NCBI RefSeq assembly: GCF_022761035.1
Contig: NZ_JAKWJP010000002.1
Coordinates: 62,001 to 126,000, forward strand
Reading direction: 5' to 3'
Source of the DNA: Microbacterium sp. SS28
GTDB lineage: Bacteria > Actinomycetota > Actinomycetes > Actinomycetales > Microbacteriaceae
Length of the DNA stretch: 64,000 nucleotides
Shown: positions 35,394 through 44,927 of the stretch, piece by piece
Layout of the letters: each line of letters starts with the position of its first letter
Numbering within the stretch: position 1 is the first letter of the stretch
Notes under the pieces: model-generated
What the model was told of the DNA's origin: nothing
The model's database searches: none
What the model saw: only the letters and a program-made list of their open reading frames with translations
Made by a program: the position numbers and the translations under genes

Positions 35394-35424
35394 TACCGAC
35401 CGCCCCCGGGTCTCTCGCCGCGGC

Positions 35425-35430
35425 TACAAT
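35425..35430 (+). promoter_or_regulatory. -10 hexamer TACAAT of the DUF3039 gene
   Basis: TACAAT ends eight bases before the ATG at 35439, giving a leader of about two bases at most. Confidence 0.55.
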
Positions 35431-35438
35431 TGCGGACT

Positions 35439-35705
35439 ATGAGCACCCCCGTCGAAGGCCCCGATCAAGCGGGCATCGCGACCCTCGACCGCGAGCTCGA
35501 AGAGCTCATCCGCGAAGAGTCCATCGAACCGGGTGACCATGAGCGCTTCTCTCACTACGTGAAGAAGGACAAGATCCTCGAGTCCGCGATCACGGGCAAG
35601 CCCGTGCGCGCGCTGTGCGGCAAGAAGTGGACGCCGGGCCGCGATCCCGAGAAGTTCCCCGTCTGCCCGACGTGCAAAGAGATCTACGAGTCGCTGCGCA
35701 CCTGA
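35439..35705 (+). CDS. DUF3039 family protein
   Basis: This 88-residue protein has an acidic helical first half and a C-terminal zinc-ribbon-like motif (RALCGKKWTPGRDPEKFPVCPTCKEIYESL). The DUF3039 family is restricted to actinobacteria and has no assigned function. The gene has its own promoter and lies just before the convergent pncB. Confidence 0.9.
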   Translation: MSTPVEGPDQAGIATLDRELEELIREESIEPGDHERFSHYVKKDKILESAITGKPVRALCGKKWTPGRDPEKFPVCPTCKEIYESLRT

Positions 35706-35722
35706 GCCGCGCCCTCGCGGGC

Positions 35723-37051
35723 TCACGCCTCGACGTAGACCGTCGGAATGGCCGGGTCCGAACGGCTGAGGGCGAGCGCCCGCACCGGGAGCTCCTCGCG
35801 CACGAGCGCGTGGTGGTCGCGGGCGGCCAGAACGCCGGCAGGCCCCTCGAACGCCGTGTCGATCTCGCCGTCGACGACGAGCGGCACGTGCAGCGCACGG
35901 GCGTCGGGATGCCGCGCCGCCGACTCGACCTCTTCGAATCCGTCGGAGATCGCGATGAGCTCGCTCGTCGCGGTACCGCGGTCGAGGGTCCGGAAGGCGG
36001 CCTTGCGCCCGCCCTTCGAGGCTTTGTCGGTCGACGCCTTCGCGACGGCGATCCACGCTCCGTCGCCCGACTGCCGCGCCGTGAGCTTGTAGACCATCCC
36101 CGCCGTCGGCGTGCCCGATCCCGTGACGACCGAGGTGCCGACGCCGTAGGAGTCGACGGGCGATGCAGCGAGGGCCGCGATCGCGTACTCGTCGAGGTCG
36201 CTCGTGACGGTGATCCTCGTGCCCGTCGCGCCGAGCTCGTCGAGCTGGGCGCGCACCTGCGCCGCGACGGTCGGCAGGTCGCCGGAGTCGATGCGGACGC
36301 CGCCGAGCTCCGTGCCCGCGACGCGGATCGCCGTCTCGACGCCCCGACGGATGTCGTACGTGTCGACGAGCAGCGTCGTGCCCGTGCCGAGCGTCGCGAT
36401 CTGGGCGCGGAAGGCCGACTCCTCGCTGTCATGGAGAAGCGTCCACGCGTGCGCGGCGGTTCCCATCGTCGGGATGCCCCAGTACCTGCCTGCCTCGAGA
36501 TTGGACGTCGCTCCGAAGCCCGCGATGAAGGCGGCGCGGGCGGCCGCCACGGCGGATCGCTCGCCCGCGCGACGCGAGCCCATCTCGGCGAGGGGCCGGT
36601 CGCCGGCCGCGATGCTCATCCGCGCCGCGGCCGTCGCGACCGCGGAGTCGTGATTGAGCACGCTCAGCGCGAGCGTCTCGAGGATGACGGCCTCGGCGAA
36701 GGTGCCCTCGACCGTGAGGATGGGCGAGCCCGGGAAGTACAGCTCGCCTTCGCGGTAGCCGCGCATCGAGCCCGCGAACCGGTAGCCCTCGAGATAGCGC
36801 AGGGTGGCGGCATCCACGATCCGCTCGTCCCGCAGGAACCGCAGCTCGTCGTCGCCGAACCGGAAGTTCCGCAGCAGCGCAAGCAGTCGCCCCGTGCCCG
36901 CGACGACGCCGAAGCGGCGTCCGCCGGGGAGCCTGCGCCCGAACAGCTCGAAGACGCAGCGGCGCTGTGCCGTGCCGTCTCTCAGAGCGGCGTCGAGCAT
37001 CGTGAGCTCGTAGCGGTCGGTGTGCAGGGCGATGCTCTCCGCGGCCGTCAT
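35723..37051 (-). CDS. pncB: Nicotinate phosphoribosyltransferase
   Basis: This 442-residue type II phosphoribosyltransferase makes nicotinate mononucleotide for NAD salvage. The N-terminal LHTDRYELTMLDAALRDG, the FGATSNLEAGRYWGIPTMGTAAHAW region, the GGVRIDSGDLP motif and YGVGTSVVTG are all present, and the length is typical. Minus-strand TAGGCT ends six bases before the ATG, so the message is probably leaderless. It is divergent from murI. Confidence 0.95.
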   Translation of the reverse strand: MTAAESIALHTDRYELTMLDAALRDGTAQRRCVFELFGRRLPGGRRFGVVAGTGRLLALLRNFRFGDDELRFLRDERIVDAATLRYLEGYRFAGSMRGYREGELYFPGSPILTVEGTFAEAVILETLALSVLNHDSAVATAAARMSIAAGDRPLAEMGSRRAGERSAVAAARAAFIAGFGATSNLEAGRYWGIPTMGTAAHAWTLLHDSEESAFRAQIATLGTGTTLLVDTYDIRRGVETAIRVAGTELGGVRIDSGDLPTVAAQVRAQLDELGATGTRITVTSDLDEYAIAALAASPVDSYGVGTSVVTGSGTPTAGMVYKLTARQSGDGAWIAVAKASTDKASKGGRKAAFRTLDRGTATSELIAISDGFEEVESAARHPDARALHVPLVVDGEIDTAFEGPAGVLAARDHHALVREELPVRALALSRSDPAIPTVYVEA

Positions 37052-37057
37052 CCGGTC

Positions 37058-37063
37058 AGCCTA
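37058..37063 (-). promoter_or_regulatory. -10 hexamer TAGGCT, leaderless start of pncB
   Basis: On the minus strand TAGGCT is followed by six bases and the pncB ATG. Confidence 0.5.
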
Positions 37064-37107
37064 GCCACCCGACGGCCCGCGCAGGCCGGGCCGTGCGGAA
37101 CGCGGAC

Positions 37108-37113
37108 TAGGCT
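37108..37113 (+). promoter_or_regulatory. -10 hexamer TAGGCT of murI
   Basis: TAGGCT ends eight bases before the GTG at 37122, in the 70-base gap shared with divergent pncB. Confidence 0.5.
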
Positions 37114-37121
37114 GGACGATC

Positions 37122-37949
37122 GTGAACGACGCGCCCATCGGCATCTTCGACTCCGGGGTCGGCGGTCTCACGGTCGCCCGCGCGATCTCGGCGCAGCTGC
37201 CCCGCGAGTCGATGCTCTACATCGGAGACACGGCGCATTCGCCCTACGGGCCGAAGCCCATCGCGGATGTCCGTCGGTACGCCCTCGAAGTGCTCGACAC
37301 CCTCGTCGATCAGGGCGTCAAGATGCTCGTGATCGCCTGCAACACGGCGTCGGCGGCGATGCTCCGCGACGCGCGCGAGCGCTACGACATCCCCGTCGTC
37401 GAGGTCATCGGACCGGCCGTCCGCACCGCCATGTCGACGAGCCGCAGCGGTCGGATCGGCGTCATCGGCACGGCCGGCACGATCGGCTCGCGCGCCTACC
37501 AGGACATGCTCGAGGTCAACGAGCGCCTCACGGTCTTCGCGCAGGCGTGCCCGCGCTTCGTCGAGTTCGTCGAAGCCGGCGTCACGGATTCCGCCGAAGT
37601 GCTCGCGGTCGCCGAGGAGTACCTCGCGCCGCTGCGGCACGCGGCAGTCGACACTCTCGTGCTCGGGTGCACGCACTACCCGTTCCTCGAGGGTGCGATC
37701 AGCTACGTCATGGGACCGGACGTCTCACTCGTCTCGAGCGACACCGAGACGGCGAAGGACGTCTACCGCCAGCTCGTCTCGCGCGATCTGCTCGCGGGTC
37801 CGGATGCCGCTCCCGCGCACGTCTACGAGGCGACGGGCGACTCGGCCGACGAGTTCCTGCGCCTCGCCCACCGCCTGATGGGCCGCGAGGTCGCCGCTGT
37901 GCGCCTCGTCCAGACAGGCGCCATAGACCTTCCCTCGGCCCGCGGCTGA
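37122..37949 (+). CDS. murI: Glutamate racemase
   Basis: This 275-residue cofactor-independent racemase supplies D-glutamate for peptidoglycan. Both catalytic cysteines are seen, in [10 protein letters not shown] and in [10 protein letters not shown], together with the substrate-binding [16 protein letters not shown] and [11 protein letters not shown]. The start is GTG at 37122. It is followed after 99 bases by rph and rdgB, a common actinobacterial order. Confidence 0.97.
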   Translation: MNDAPIGIFDSGVGGLTVARAISAQLPRESMLYIGDTAHSPYGPKPIADVRRYALEVLDTLVDQGVKMLVIACNTASAAMLRDARERYDIPVVEVIGPAVRTAMSTSRSGRIGVIGTAGTIGSRAYQDMLEVNERLTVFAQACPRFVEFVEAGVTDSAEVLAVAEEYLAPLRHAAVDTLVLGCTHYPFLEGAISYVMGPDVSLVSSDTETAKDVYRQLVSRDLLAGPDAAPAHVYEATGDSADEFLRLAHRLMGREVAAVRLVQTGAIDLPSARG

Positions 37950-38048
37950 GGCATCCGTTGTCCCGCCTTCCCTACGTGTCCCACTCTCTGTCGTTCGAAG
38001 CACCCGGCAACGACCGAAATCGGGACACGCCCCGTCGAGAGGAATCGC

Positions 38049-38795
38049 ATGACCACTGAGATCGTCCGCGCCGATGGGCGCACCGTCGACCAGCTCCGCC
38101 CCATCACGATCGAGCGGGGGTGGAGCAGCCAGGCCGAGGGTTCGGCGCTCATCTCGTTCGGCAACACCAAGGTGCTGTGCACTGCCTCGTTCACGAACGG
38201 CGTGCCGCGCTGGCTCACGGGCAAGGGCAAGGGCTGGATCACCGCGGAGTACGCGATGCTCCCGCGCGCGACGAACGACCGCAACGACCGCGAGTCGGTC
38301 AAGGGCCGCATCGGCGGGCGCACCCACGAGATCTCGCGCCTCATCGGTCGCGCGCTGCGCTCCGTCGTCGACACGAAGGCCCTCGGCGAGAACACGATAG
38401 TCATCGACTGCGACGTGCTGCAGGCCGACGGCGGAACGCGGACCGCGGCCATCACAGGCGCCTACGTGGCGCTCGCCGACGCGATCGAATGGGCGCGCGG
38501 CAAGCGGTTCGTCGGACAGAAGTCGCAGGTGCTCATCGACTCCGTCGCCGCAGTGTCGGTCGGGATCATCGACGGCGAGCCCATGCTCGACCTCGCCTAC
38601 GTCGAGGACGTCCGCGCCGAAACCGACATGAACGTCGTCGTGACGGGCCGCGGCCTGTTCGTCGAAGTGCAGGGCACAGCGGAGGGCGCGCCCTTCGACA
38701 AGCGCGAGCTGGATGCGCTGCTCGAGCTCGGAGTCAACGGCTGCGCCGACCTGCGCGACCTCCAGTCGGCTGCCCTCGCGGAGTCCAGCCTTTGA
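38049..38795 (+). CDS. rph: Ribonuclease PH
   Basis: This 248-residue phosphorolytic 3'-5' exonuclease trims tRNA 3' ends. The family features RADGR...[19 protein letters not shown], the arginine-rich [32 protein letters not shown] (split here as the phosphate/RNA-binding region) and [16 protein letters not shown] are present. The ATG follows GAGAGGAA. The stop overlaps the rdgB start. Confidence 0.97.
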   Translation: MTTEIVRADGRTVDQLRPITIERGWSSQAEGSALISFGNTKVLCTASFTNGVPRWLTGKGKGWITAEYAMLPRATNDRNDRESVKGRIGGRTHEISRLIGRALRSVVDTKALGENTIVIDCDVLQADGGTRTAAITGAYVALADAIEWARGKRFVGQKSQVLIDSVAAVSVGIIDGEPMLDLAYVEDVRAETDMNVVVTGRGLFVEVQGTAEGAPFDKRELDALLELGVNGCADLRDLQSAALAESSL

Positions 38796-39415
38796 GCGAG
38801 ACGGTCGGCGGCGCCTCGCCGCGCCGGATCGTCCTCGCGACGCACAATCCGCACAAGGTCGAGGAGTTCCAGGCGATCGTCGCGGCGACGCGTCCCGATT
38901 TCGAGGTCGTCGGCTACGACGGCCCCGAACCCGTCGAGGACGGCACGACCTTCGCGGAAAACGCCCTCATCAAGGCGAGGGCGGCTGCGGCGCACACGGG
39001 CCTCCCGGCTCTCGCTGACGATTCCGGCATCTGCGTCGATGTCCTGGGCGGGGCTCCGGGAGCATTCTCTGCGTATTGGGCGGGGCATGCGAAGGATGCC
39101 GCGGCCAACCTGACCCTGCTGCTCGACCAGCTGTCCGACATCCGCGATCCGCATCGCTCGGCGCAGTTCGTCTCGACCATCGCGCTCGTGGATCCGTCGG
39201 GCGTCGAGCACGTCGTCGAAGGCGTGTGGCCGGGGCGCCTCGCGATGGCGGCGTCCGGCGCCGGCGGCTTCGGGTACGACCCGATCTTCGTTCCGGACGA
39301 TCAGCCCACCGGCGTCCAGCGCTCCGTAGGGGAGTGGACCGCGGAGGAGAAGAACGCGGCATCCCATCGCGCTCGCGCCTTCCACGCGCTCGCGCCCCTC
39401 CTCGCCGCGCTCTGA
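38792..39415 (+). CDS. rdgB: dITP/XTP pyrophosphatase (RdgB/HAM1)
   Basis: This 207-residue enzyme removes non-canonical purine triphosphates. It has the Ham1 motifs [29 protein letters not shown] and [12 protein letters not shown]. The TTG at 38792 overlaps the rph stop (TTGA) and gives an N-terminus of normal length; no ATG or GTG lies nearby, so coupling to rph is likely. Confidence 0.95.
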   Translation: MSETVGGASPRRIVLATHNPHKVEEFQAIVAATRPDFEVVGYDGPEPVEDGTTFAENALIKARAAAAHTGLPALADDSGICVDVLGGAPGAFSAYWAGHAKDAAANLTLLLDQLSDIRDPHRSAQFVSTIALVDPSGVEHVVEGVWPGRLAMAASGAGGFGYDPIFVPDDQPTGVQRSVGEWTAEEKNAASHRARAFHALAPLLAAL

Positions 39416-39586
39416 CGTCTTCCCGTGCTGGCGGCACGGCGATCCCCAGCTCGTCGCGATCGCCTGCATTGCGTGGTCTTGGCGGCTCGCGGCGACCGGC
39501 ATCGCGCTGCTCCTCCCGGCCTGAGGCTGAGAATCGAACTCATTCCCGACATCGCCGATAGGCGACGCAGGGCGGGGGAGCAGTCC

Positions 39587-39592
39587 TACCCT
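39587..39592 (+). promoter_or_regulatory. -10 hexamer TACCCT, leaderless start of CDF gene
   Basis: TACCCT is followed by six bases and the ATG at 39599. The remaining gap from 39416 shows no gene. Confidence 0.5.
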
Positions 39593-39598
39593 GGAGCC

Positions 39599-40513
39599 AT
39601 GCACGACCACGCACCCGCACCCGGGGGGATCAGAGGATCGGCCGCACGGCGGCTGCTCGCGATCTCGCTCGCCATCACGGCGATCGTCATGCTCGTGCAG
39701 ATCGTGGGATCGGCGCTGTCGGGATCGCTCGCGCTGCTCGCCGACGCCGTGCACATGTTCACGGATGCCGCGGCCCTCGTCATCGCACTGATCGCGAGCG
39801 TCGTGGCGGCCCGCCCCGCCGACGATCGGCGCACCTTCGGCTACCAGCGGGCCGAGGTGCTCGGGGCTCTCGTCAACGGTGTGATCCTCATCGTCCTGTC
39901 GGTCTGGATCGCCGTCGAAGCCGTGCAGCGGCTGGTCGCTCCCGGCGACGTCGAGGTCGCGGGCGGCCTCATGCTCCTCGTCGCAGTCGTGGGTCTCGGC
40001 GCGAACGCCGTCGCACTGTGGCTGCTGAGCGCGGCGCAGCGCACGAGCATCAACGTCCGCGGCGCCTACCTCGAAGTGCTCGGCGACCTGCTGGGCTCGG
40101 CCGCCGTCATCGTCGCGGCGATCGTCGTGATCACGACGGGCTGGGTCCAGGCCGACGCCGTCGCATCCCTTCTCATCGCGGCGATGATCGTCCCCCGGGC
40201 CGTCGGATTGCTCCGCGAGGTCTTCTCCGTGCTGAGCGAGTCCTCGCCCAAGGGCGTGCACGTCCAGGAGATCCGCGACCACATCCTCAGCACCCCCGGG
40301 GTCGTCGACGTGCACGACGTGCACGTCTGGCAGCTCACGCGGGGAGCACCCGTGTTCTCGGCGCATGTCGTCGTCGACGCCGCGGCGCTGGAAGGCCAGT
40401 CGGGACGCATCCTCGAGGACCTGCAGGGATGCCTCGCCCGCCACTTCGACGTCGAGCACTCCACCTTCCAGCTCGAGGGCGCAGGGCACATCGAGCACGA
40501 CGCCCACCGCTGA
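39599..40513 (+). CDS. Cation diffusion facilitator (zinc/cobalt/cadmium efflux)
   Basis: This 304-residue CDF transporter exports divalent metals in exchange for protons. It has six membrane helices, with metal-site residues in LALLADAVHMFTDAAAL (HxxxD, helix 2) and GAYLEVLGDLLGSAAV (HD replaced by LEVLGD with Asp, helix 5), and a cytoplasmic C-terminal domain (VHVQEIRDHILSTPGVVDVHDVHVW). The N-terminal His-rich MHDHAP is typical of CzcD/ZitB. The helix 5 site is LExxxD rather than HxxxD, as in some members, so metal preference is uncertain. Confidence 0.9.
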   Translation: MHDHAPAPGGIRGSAARRLLAISLAITAIVMLVQIVGSALSGSLALLADAVHMFTDAAALVIALIASVVAARPADDRRTFGYQRAEVLGALVNGVILIVLSVWIAVEAVQRLVAPGDVEVAGGLMLLVAVVGLGANAVALWLLSAAQRTSINVRGAYLEVLGDLLGSAAVIVAAIVVITTGWVQADAVASLLIAAMIVPRAVGLLREVFSVLSESSPKGVHVQEIRDHILSTPGVVDVHDVHVWQLTRGAPVFSAHVVVDAAALEGQSGRILEDLQGCLARHFDVEHSTFQLEGAGHIEHDAHR

Positions 40514-40517
40514 GAGG

Positions 40518-43073
40518 TCAGCTCTCCCTCGTGACCTCGTCGGGGGACTTGTCGGGCCGCAGCCCACGCCACCGTGAATGCCGGAGGATGCCGGTCGGCG
40601 TGAACTCCCCGAACTCGACCTCGCCGACGAGTTCGGGCCGCACCCACTGCACGCCGCGCGCGTCGAGGGCGGGCACCCCGACGAGCGCACTCGTGCTCGT
40701 GTGCAGCGGATCGAGCGTCGCCATGAGCGTCCGCAGGGTCGTGTCGCTGAACCCGGTTCCGACCCGTCCCGCGTACTCAAGACCGTCGGGCCCAGGGATT
40801 CCGACGAGCAGCGAGCCGAAGGTCGAGGACCGCTCGCCCTGCCCCGGCCGGATCCCGGCGATCACGACCTCCTGAGTGCGGGTCAGCTTGACCTTGAGTG
40901 AGAAGTCCGACCGGATGCCCCGCCGATACGCCGCCCGCGGGTTCTTCACCACGATCCCCTCGAGGTCGAACCGGCGACTCGCCTCGAGCGCGGCATCCAC
41001 ATCGTCGAAGACCGGCGGCACGACGATCGAGGGGATCGTCTCCGCGGCGAGCTGCTCGAGGATGCGACGGCGATCGCTCAGGGGGAGTCCCGTGACGTCG
41101 CGCCCGCGCGCGACGAGCACGTCGAAGAGGTAGTAGCGGACGGGCGTGCGCTTGGCCTCGCGGGCGATGTCGCCGCTGCGCACGAGGTTCATGCGGGTCT
41201 GGAGGAGCGCGAAACTCGGCCGGCCGCCGTCGAGGGCGACGAGCTCGCCGTCCACGATGCAGCGCTCGTCGCCGAATCCCGGCCCGCCTTCAGTGATCTC
41301 GGGGTACTTGTGGGTCGACTCGTTGCCGCTGCGGGCCCACAGGCGCAGCGCGCTCCCGTCCCAGACGCCGAGCGCGCGGATGCCGTCCCACTTCGCCTCC
41401 GCCCACGCCGGGTCACCCCACTGCCGGGCATCGGATCGTGCGCGATCGACGGATGCCGTCACCGAGAGCATCGGCTTGAGGTCGGCGGCCGACGGCGGCC
41501 ACTCGGCAGGCGGCACCGAGGCGACCAGATCGTCGATCGACCGCTCTTCGGCGACCTCACGGTCAGGGGTGGGAGGGGTGGTGGATGCCGCGGCCGGCCG
41601 CCGGCCGCCCCGACGCGGTTCATCGGCCTGTCGCGAGGGCTCGACGGGGGTGCCGTCGGGCTGCACCCTGCCCGAGGCATCCGTCTTCATCCGGTGCAGG
41701 AGCCAGTTCGACTTCTCACCCTCGCCCTCTGTGCGGATCAGCGCCAGACGGACGCGGCCCAGGGGACCGCCCGGCCGTCCCTCGGCGGTGAGGATGATCT
41801 CGTCGTCGCGCCACTTCTCGAGTTCGTAGCGGCCGTCGTCCCAGATCGTGACGCTGCCCCCGCCGTACTCGCCCATGGGGATCGTGCCCTCGAACGAGGC
41901 GTATTCCATGGGGTGGTCCTCGGTCTGGATCGCGAGATTGTTGCGCGTGTACGAGTGCGGCACCCCGCGCGGCACGGCCCAGCTGACGAGCACGCCGTCC
42001 CGCTCGAGCCGGAAGTCCCAGTGCAGCGCCGTCGCGTGGTGCTCCTGGATGACGAAGGTCGGCAGCTCGTCCGACGCGCGGACGGCGGCCGCCGGGTTCG
42101 AGGGCACGGGCTCCGGCGTGCGGTCGGCGGAGCGCATCGAGATGTACGTTCGCAGCGGTCCGTCGTCTGCCTCGCGCCCGCCGGCGTGGAAGCCGAGCGG
42201 CGACAGCGGGTCGCCGATCGCCTCGACGCGCTCGAGCACCTCGTCGAAGAGCAGATGCCGCATACCCGGGTCGTCGAGCTCGTCCCATGTCCGCGGCACG
42301 GCGACCGTCGGATGCGGGCGCCCGCGCAGCGAGTAGGGGGCGATGGTCGTCTTCGAGCCGCTGTTCTGGCTCCAGTCGATGAGCACCCGCCCGCCGCGGA
42401 TCGCCTTCTTCATGCTGCTCACGACGAGCTCGGGGTGATCGGCTTCGATCGCGCGGGCGAGCTCGTGGGCGAGGGCTGAGGCGTTCTCGCTGGACTGGCC
42501 CGGCGGCAGCGCCGCATAGAGCTGGATGGCCTTGCTCCCGCTCGTGACGGGATAGGGATCGAGACCCATATGACCCAGGATGTCGCGGGCCCACCGGGCG
42601 ACCTCCGCGCACTCCGGCAGTCCCACGCCCGGGCCGGGGTCGAGGTCCAGCACGAGACGATCGGCGTCGCCTCGGTCGCCTGCAGGGGTGAAGCGCCACT
42701 GCGGCACGTGCAGCTCGAGGCTCGCGACCTGCGCGAGGTACACGATCGTGGGGACGTCGCCCGCGAGGGGGTAGTCCTTGGGCCCGCCCGAGTGCGGGAT
42801 CGGAAGTCGCCTGACCCAGTCCGGCGCCCCGCGTTCGAGGTCCTTCGCGAAGAAGGCCTGCCCCGGATCCTCGGCCGTGCCGACGCCGTCGGGCCAGCGC
42901 TTGCGCGTCACGGGCCGCCCGATGACGTGCGGGATCATCGTGGAGGCGATCCGCGTGTAGTAGTCGATGACCTCGGCTTTGGTCGTCCCGGTCTCGGGAT
43001 AGAGGACCTTGGCGAGGTTCGACAGGCGCAGCCGGCGCCCGTCGATCCGAACCAGCTGCTCATCCCCGGGCAT
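40518..43073 (-). CDS. ligD: ATP-dependent DNA ligase LigD, polymerase-phosphoesterase-ligase form
   Basis: This 851-residue three-domain enzyme seals double-strand breaks with Ku. The order is polymerase (about 1-300: LSNLAKVLYPETG, DRLVLDLDPG), 3'-phosphoesterase (about 335-470: FVIQEHHATALHWDFRLE, WAVPRGVP, YGGGSVTIWDDG), a linker, and ligase (about 535-851) with nucleotidyl lysine Lys561 in AEAKWDGIRA and FSLKVKLTRTQEVVIAG. This is the mycobacterial arrangement. The ATG at 43073 has GGCAGG at good distance; an ATG nine bases earlier is the alternative. Confidence 0.96.
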   Translation of the reverse strand: MPGDEQLVRIDGRRLRLSNLAKVLYPETGTTKAEVIDYYTRIASTMIPHVIGRPVTRKRWPDGVGTAEDPGQAFFAKDLERGAPDWVRRLPIPHSGGPKDYPLAGDVPTIVYLAQVASLELHVPQWRFTPAGDRGDADRLVLDLDPGPGVGLPECAEVARWARDILGHMGLDPYPVTSGSKAIQLYAALPPGQSSENASALAHELARAIEADHPELVVSSMKKAIRGGRVLIDWSQNSGSKTTIAPYSLRGRPHPTVAVPRTWDELDDPGMRHLLFDEVLERVEAIGDPLSPLGFHAGGREADDGPLRTYISMRSADRTPEPVPSNPAAAVRASDELPTFVIQEHHATALHWDFRLERDGVLVSWAVPRGVPHSYTRNNLAIQTEDHPMEYASFEGTIPMGEYGGGSVTIWDDGRYELEKWRDDEIILTAEGRPGGPLGRVRLALIRTEGEGEKSNWLLHRMKTDASGRVQPDGTPVEPSRQADEPRRGGRRPAAASTTPPTPDREVAEERSIDDLVASVPPAEWPPSAADLKPMLSVTASVDRARSDARQWGDPAWAEAKWDGIRALGVWDGSALRLWARSGNESTHKYPEITEGGPGFGDERCIVDGELVALDGGRPSFALLQTRMNLVRSGDIAREAKRTPVRYYLFDVLVARGRDVTGLPLSDRRRILEQLAAETIPSIVVPPVFDDVDAALEASRRFDLEGIVVKNPRAAYRRGIRSDFSLKVKLTRTQEVVIAGIRPGQGERSSTFGSLLVGIPGPDGLEYAGRVGTGFSDTTLRTLMATLDPLHTSTSALVGVPALDARGVQWVRPELVGEVEFGEFTPTGILRHSRWRGLRPDKSPDEVTRES

Positions 43074-43171
43074 GGCACCCATCCTGCCGCCTCGCGCCCC
43101 GGCGGGTGGCGAGATGCCTTTCCGAGCCTCCCGGCCGGGTGTAGATTCCGCACCAGGCGAAGAGGTGCACC

Positions 43172-43954
43172 ATGTTCGCTCGAAGGACGCTCGGATCAGC
43201 CGTTCTCTTGGGACTCCTGGCGTTGACCGCGTGTGCGGCCGACCCCTCGAGCGCGCCCTCGGGCAGCCCATCCGACACACCGTCCGAAGCCGCGAGCCCC
43301 TCCCCTTCCGGTTCGGCCTCCGGCTCCAGGGCGACGGCCGCCATCACGATCGACACCCCTGCCGAGGGCACGACGCTCTCCGTCCCCTTCGCCGCGAGCG
43401 GCACGGCCGACGTCTTCGAGGCCGCCCTCACGATCGATGCCGTCGACGAGTCCGGCATGACCGCATGCGTGCGCCATCTCATGGCCACGAGTGGCAGCGG
43501 AACCCGCGGCACGTGGGAGGGGACACTCGCATTCCCGCCCGAGGAGGATCCCCTGCGCGTGACCTTCCGCGCGTACACGATGAGCCCCGAGGACGGCTCG
43601 ATGGCGAATCTCGTCGAGTTCCCCGTGACCATCTCGCCCGAGCGGCCGATGATCATCATGACCTCGCCGCGGTGCGGCGACCGCTACGACGCCGGGGGAC
43701 TCGTCATGCTCACGGGCACAGCCGCCCTGTTCGAGGCGGCCTTCACCGTCGAGCTCCGCGACGCCGCCGAGCACGTCATCCTCACGGTGCCTATCACGGC
43801 CGCGGAGTGCTGCGTCGAGTCGCAGTTCTCCGCGCAGCTGACGCTGCCGAGCGATATGTTGCCCGGGTTCTACGACGTCGCGGCCTACAGCATCGGAGCG
43901 AAGGACGGCAGCGTCGAGAACGAGTTCATCGTGCAGATCGAGGTGCGCGGGTAG
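43172..43954 (+). CDS. Lipoprotein with two Gmad2-like immunoglobulin domains
   Basis: This 260-residue secreted lipoprotein has a signal peptide with lipobox LTAC (cysteine at about 21), a Ser/Pro-rich linker, and two tandem domains of about 95 residues that begin ITIDTPAEGTTLSVPFAASGTADVFEAALT and, in the second, IIMTSPRCGDRYDAGGLVMLTGTAALFEAAF. Both resemble the Gmad2 domain of spore-germination and LpqB-type lipoproteins. Extra cysteines in the second domain may form a disulfide. TAGATT at 43142 could be the -10. It lies between ligD and ku but is unlikely to take part in repair. Confidence 0.85.
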   Translation: MFARRTLGSAVLLGLLALTACAADPSSAPSGSPSDTPSEAASPSPSGSASGSRATAAITIDTPAEGTTLSVPFAASGTADVFEAALTIDAVDESGMTACVRHLMATSGSGTRGTWEGTLAFPPEEDPLRVTFRAYTMSPEDGSMANLVEFPVTISPERPMIIMTSPRCGDRYDAGGLVMLTGTAALFEAAFTVELRDAAEHVILTVPITAAECCVESQFSAQLTLPSDMLPGFYDVAAYSIGAKDGSVENEFIVQIEVRG

Positions 43955-44023
43955 CACCGCACGACATCATCCCGTCGCGCGAAGGCCTAGCAGTGACGGG
44001 TGTGACCGGTGTGTACTGGTGTG

Positions 44024-44926
44024 ATGAGAGCGATCTGGAAGGGCGCCCTGACCTTCGGCCTCGTCAACGTGCCGGTCAAGGTATATGCCGCGACCGAGGA
44101 CCATGACGTCTCGCTGCACCAGGTGCACAACAAGGACGGCGGGCGCATCCGCTATCAGCGAATCTGCGAGATCGACGGCGAGGTCGTCGCCTTCCAGGAC
44201 ATCGACAAGGCCTACGACGACGGCGAGAAGACGGTGGTCCTCACGAAGGAGGACCTCTCTTCGCTCCCATCGGAGCGGAGCCGCGAGATCGACGTCGTCG
44301 AGTTCGTGCCGAGCGATCAGGTGGATCCGCTGACCTTCGACCGCGCCTACTACCTCGAGCCGGACTCCGCTTCGCCCAAGGCCTACGTCCTGCTGCGCAA
44401 GACGCTCGAGCAGACCGAACGCACGGCGATCGTCCGCTTCTCGCTGCGGCAGAAGACGCGCCTCGCGGCGTTGCGCGTGCGGGGCGACGTGCTCGTCCTT
44501 CAGACGCTGCTGTGGTCCGACGAGGTGCGCGAAGCCGCGTTCCCGGCGCTGGACGAGACGGTGCGGATCTCGGCGAAGGAGCTCGAGCTCTCGGCATCCC
44601 TCGTCGACAGCTTCGCGAGTGATTTCGCCCCCGGCGACTTCGCCGACGAATATCAGGCCGAGCTGCGCACGCTCATCGAGGCGAAGCTCGAGAAGGGCGA
44701 CGCGCTGGACACGTCCGAGACCTTCGGCGAGCAGGAGGAGGCTGCGGGCGGCGAGGTCATCGACCTCATGGAGGCCCTGCGCGCCTCCGTCGAGCGGTCG
44801 CGCGCTGCGCGCGGCGAGTCGACCGCTGCGAAGAAGTCGACGGATGCCGCGCCCAAGGCTGCGGCCAAGGCCACGCCTGCCGCGTCCAAGCCCGCCGCCA
44901 AGAAGAAGGCCTCGAAGGCCTCGTGA
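44024..44926 (+). CDS. ku: Ku homologue, end-joining protein
   Basis: This 300-residue Ku protein threads onto broken DNA ends and recruits LigD. It has the bacterial Ku core from MRAIWKGALTFGLVNVPVKVYAAT to about residue 250, then a Lys/Ala-rich tail (AAKKSTDAAPKAAAK...KKKASKAS) like the lysine-rich extensions of mycobacterial Ku that aid DNA binding. The ATG at 44024 was chosen for its family-standard N-terminus. ligD lies on the other strand on the far side of the lipoprotein gene. Confidence 0.96.
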   Translation: MRAIWKGALTFGLVNVPVKVYAATEDHDVSLHQVHNKDGGRIRYQRICEIDGEVVAFQDIDKAYDDGEKTVVLTKEDLSSLPSERSREIDVVEFVPSDQVDPLTFDRAYYLEPDSASPKAYVLLRKTLEQTERTAIVRFSLRQKTRLAALRVRGDVLVLQTLLWSDEVREAAFPALDETVRISAKELELSASLVDSFASDFAPGDFADEYQAELRTLIEAKLEKGDALDTSETFGEQEEAAGGEVIDLMEALRASVERSRAARGESTAAKKSTDAAPKAAAKATPAASKPAAKKKASKAS

Positions 44927-44927
44927 G

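Noticed and set aside
39416..39598. Possible small gene between rdgB and the CDF transporter
   Set aside because: The reading frame there is only an upstream extension of the transporter frame, without ribosome site or protein-like composition.
43061..43280. Start of LigD upstream of 43082
   Set aside because: The extension overlaps the lipoprotein's start region and has no similarity to LigD N-termini.
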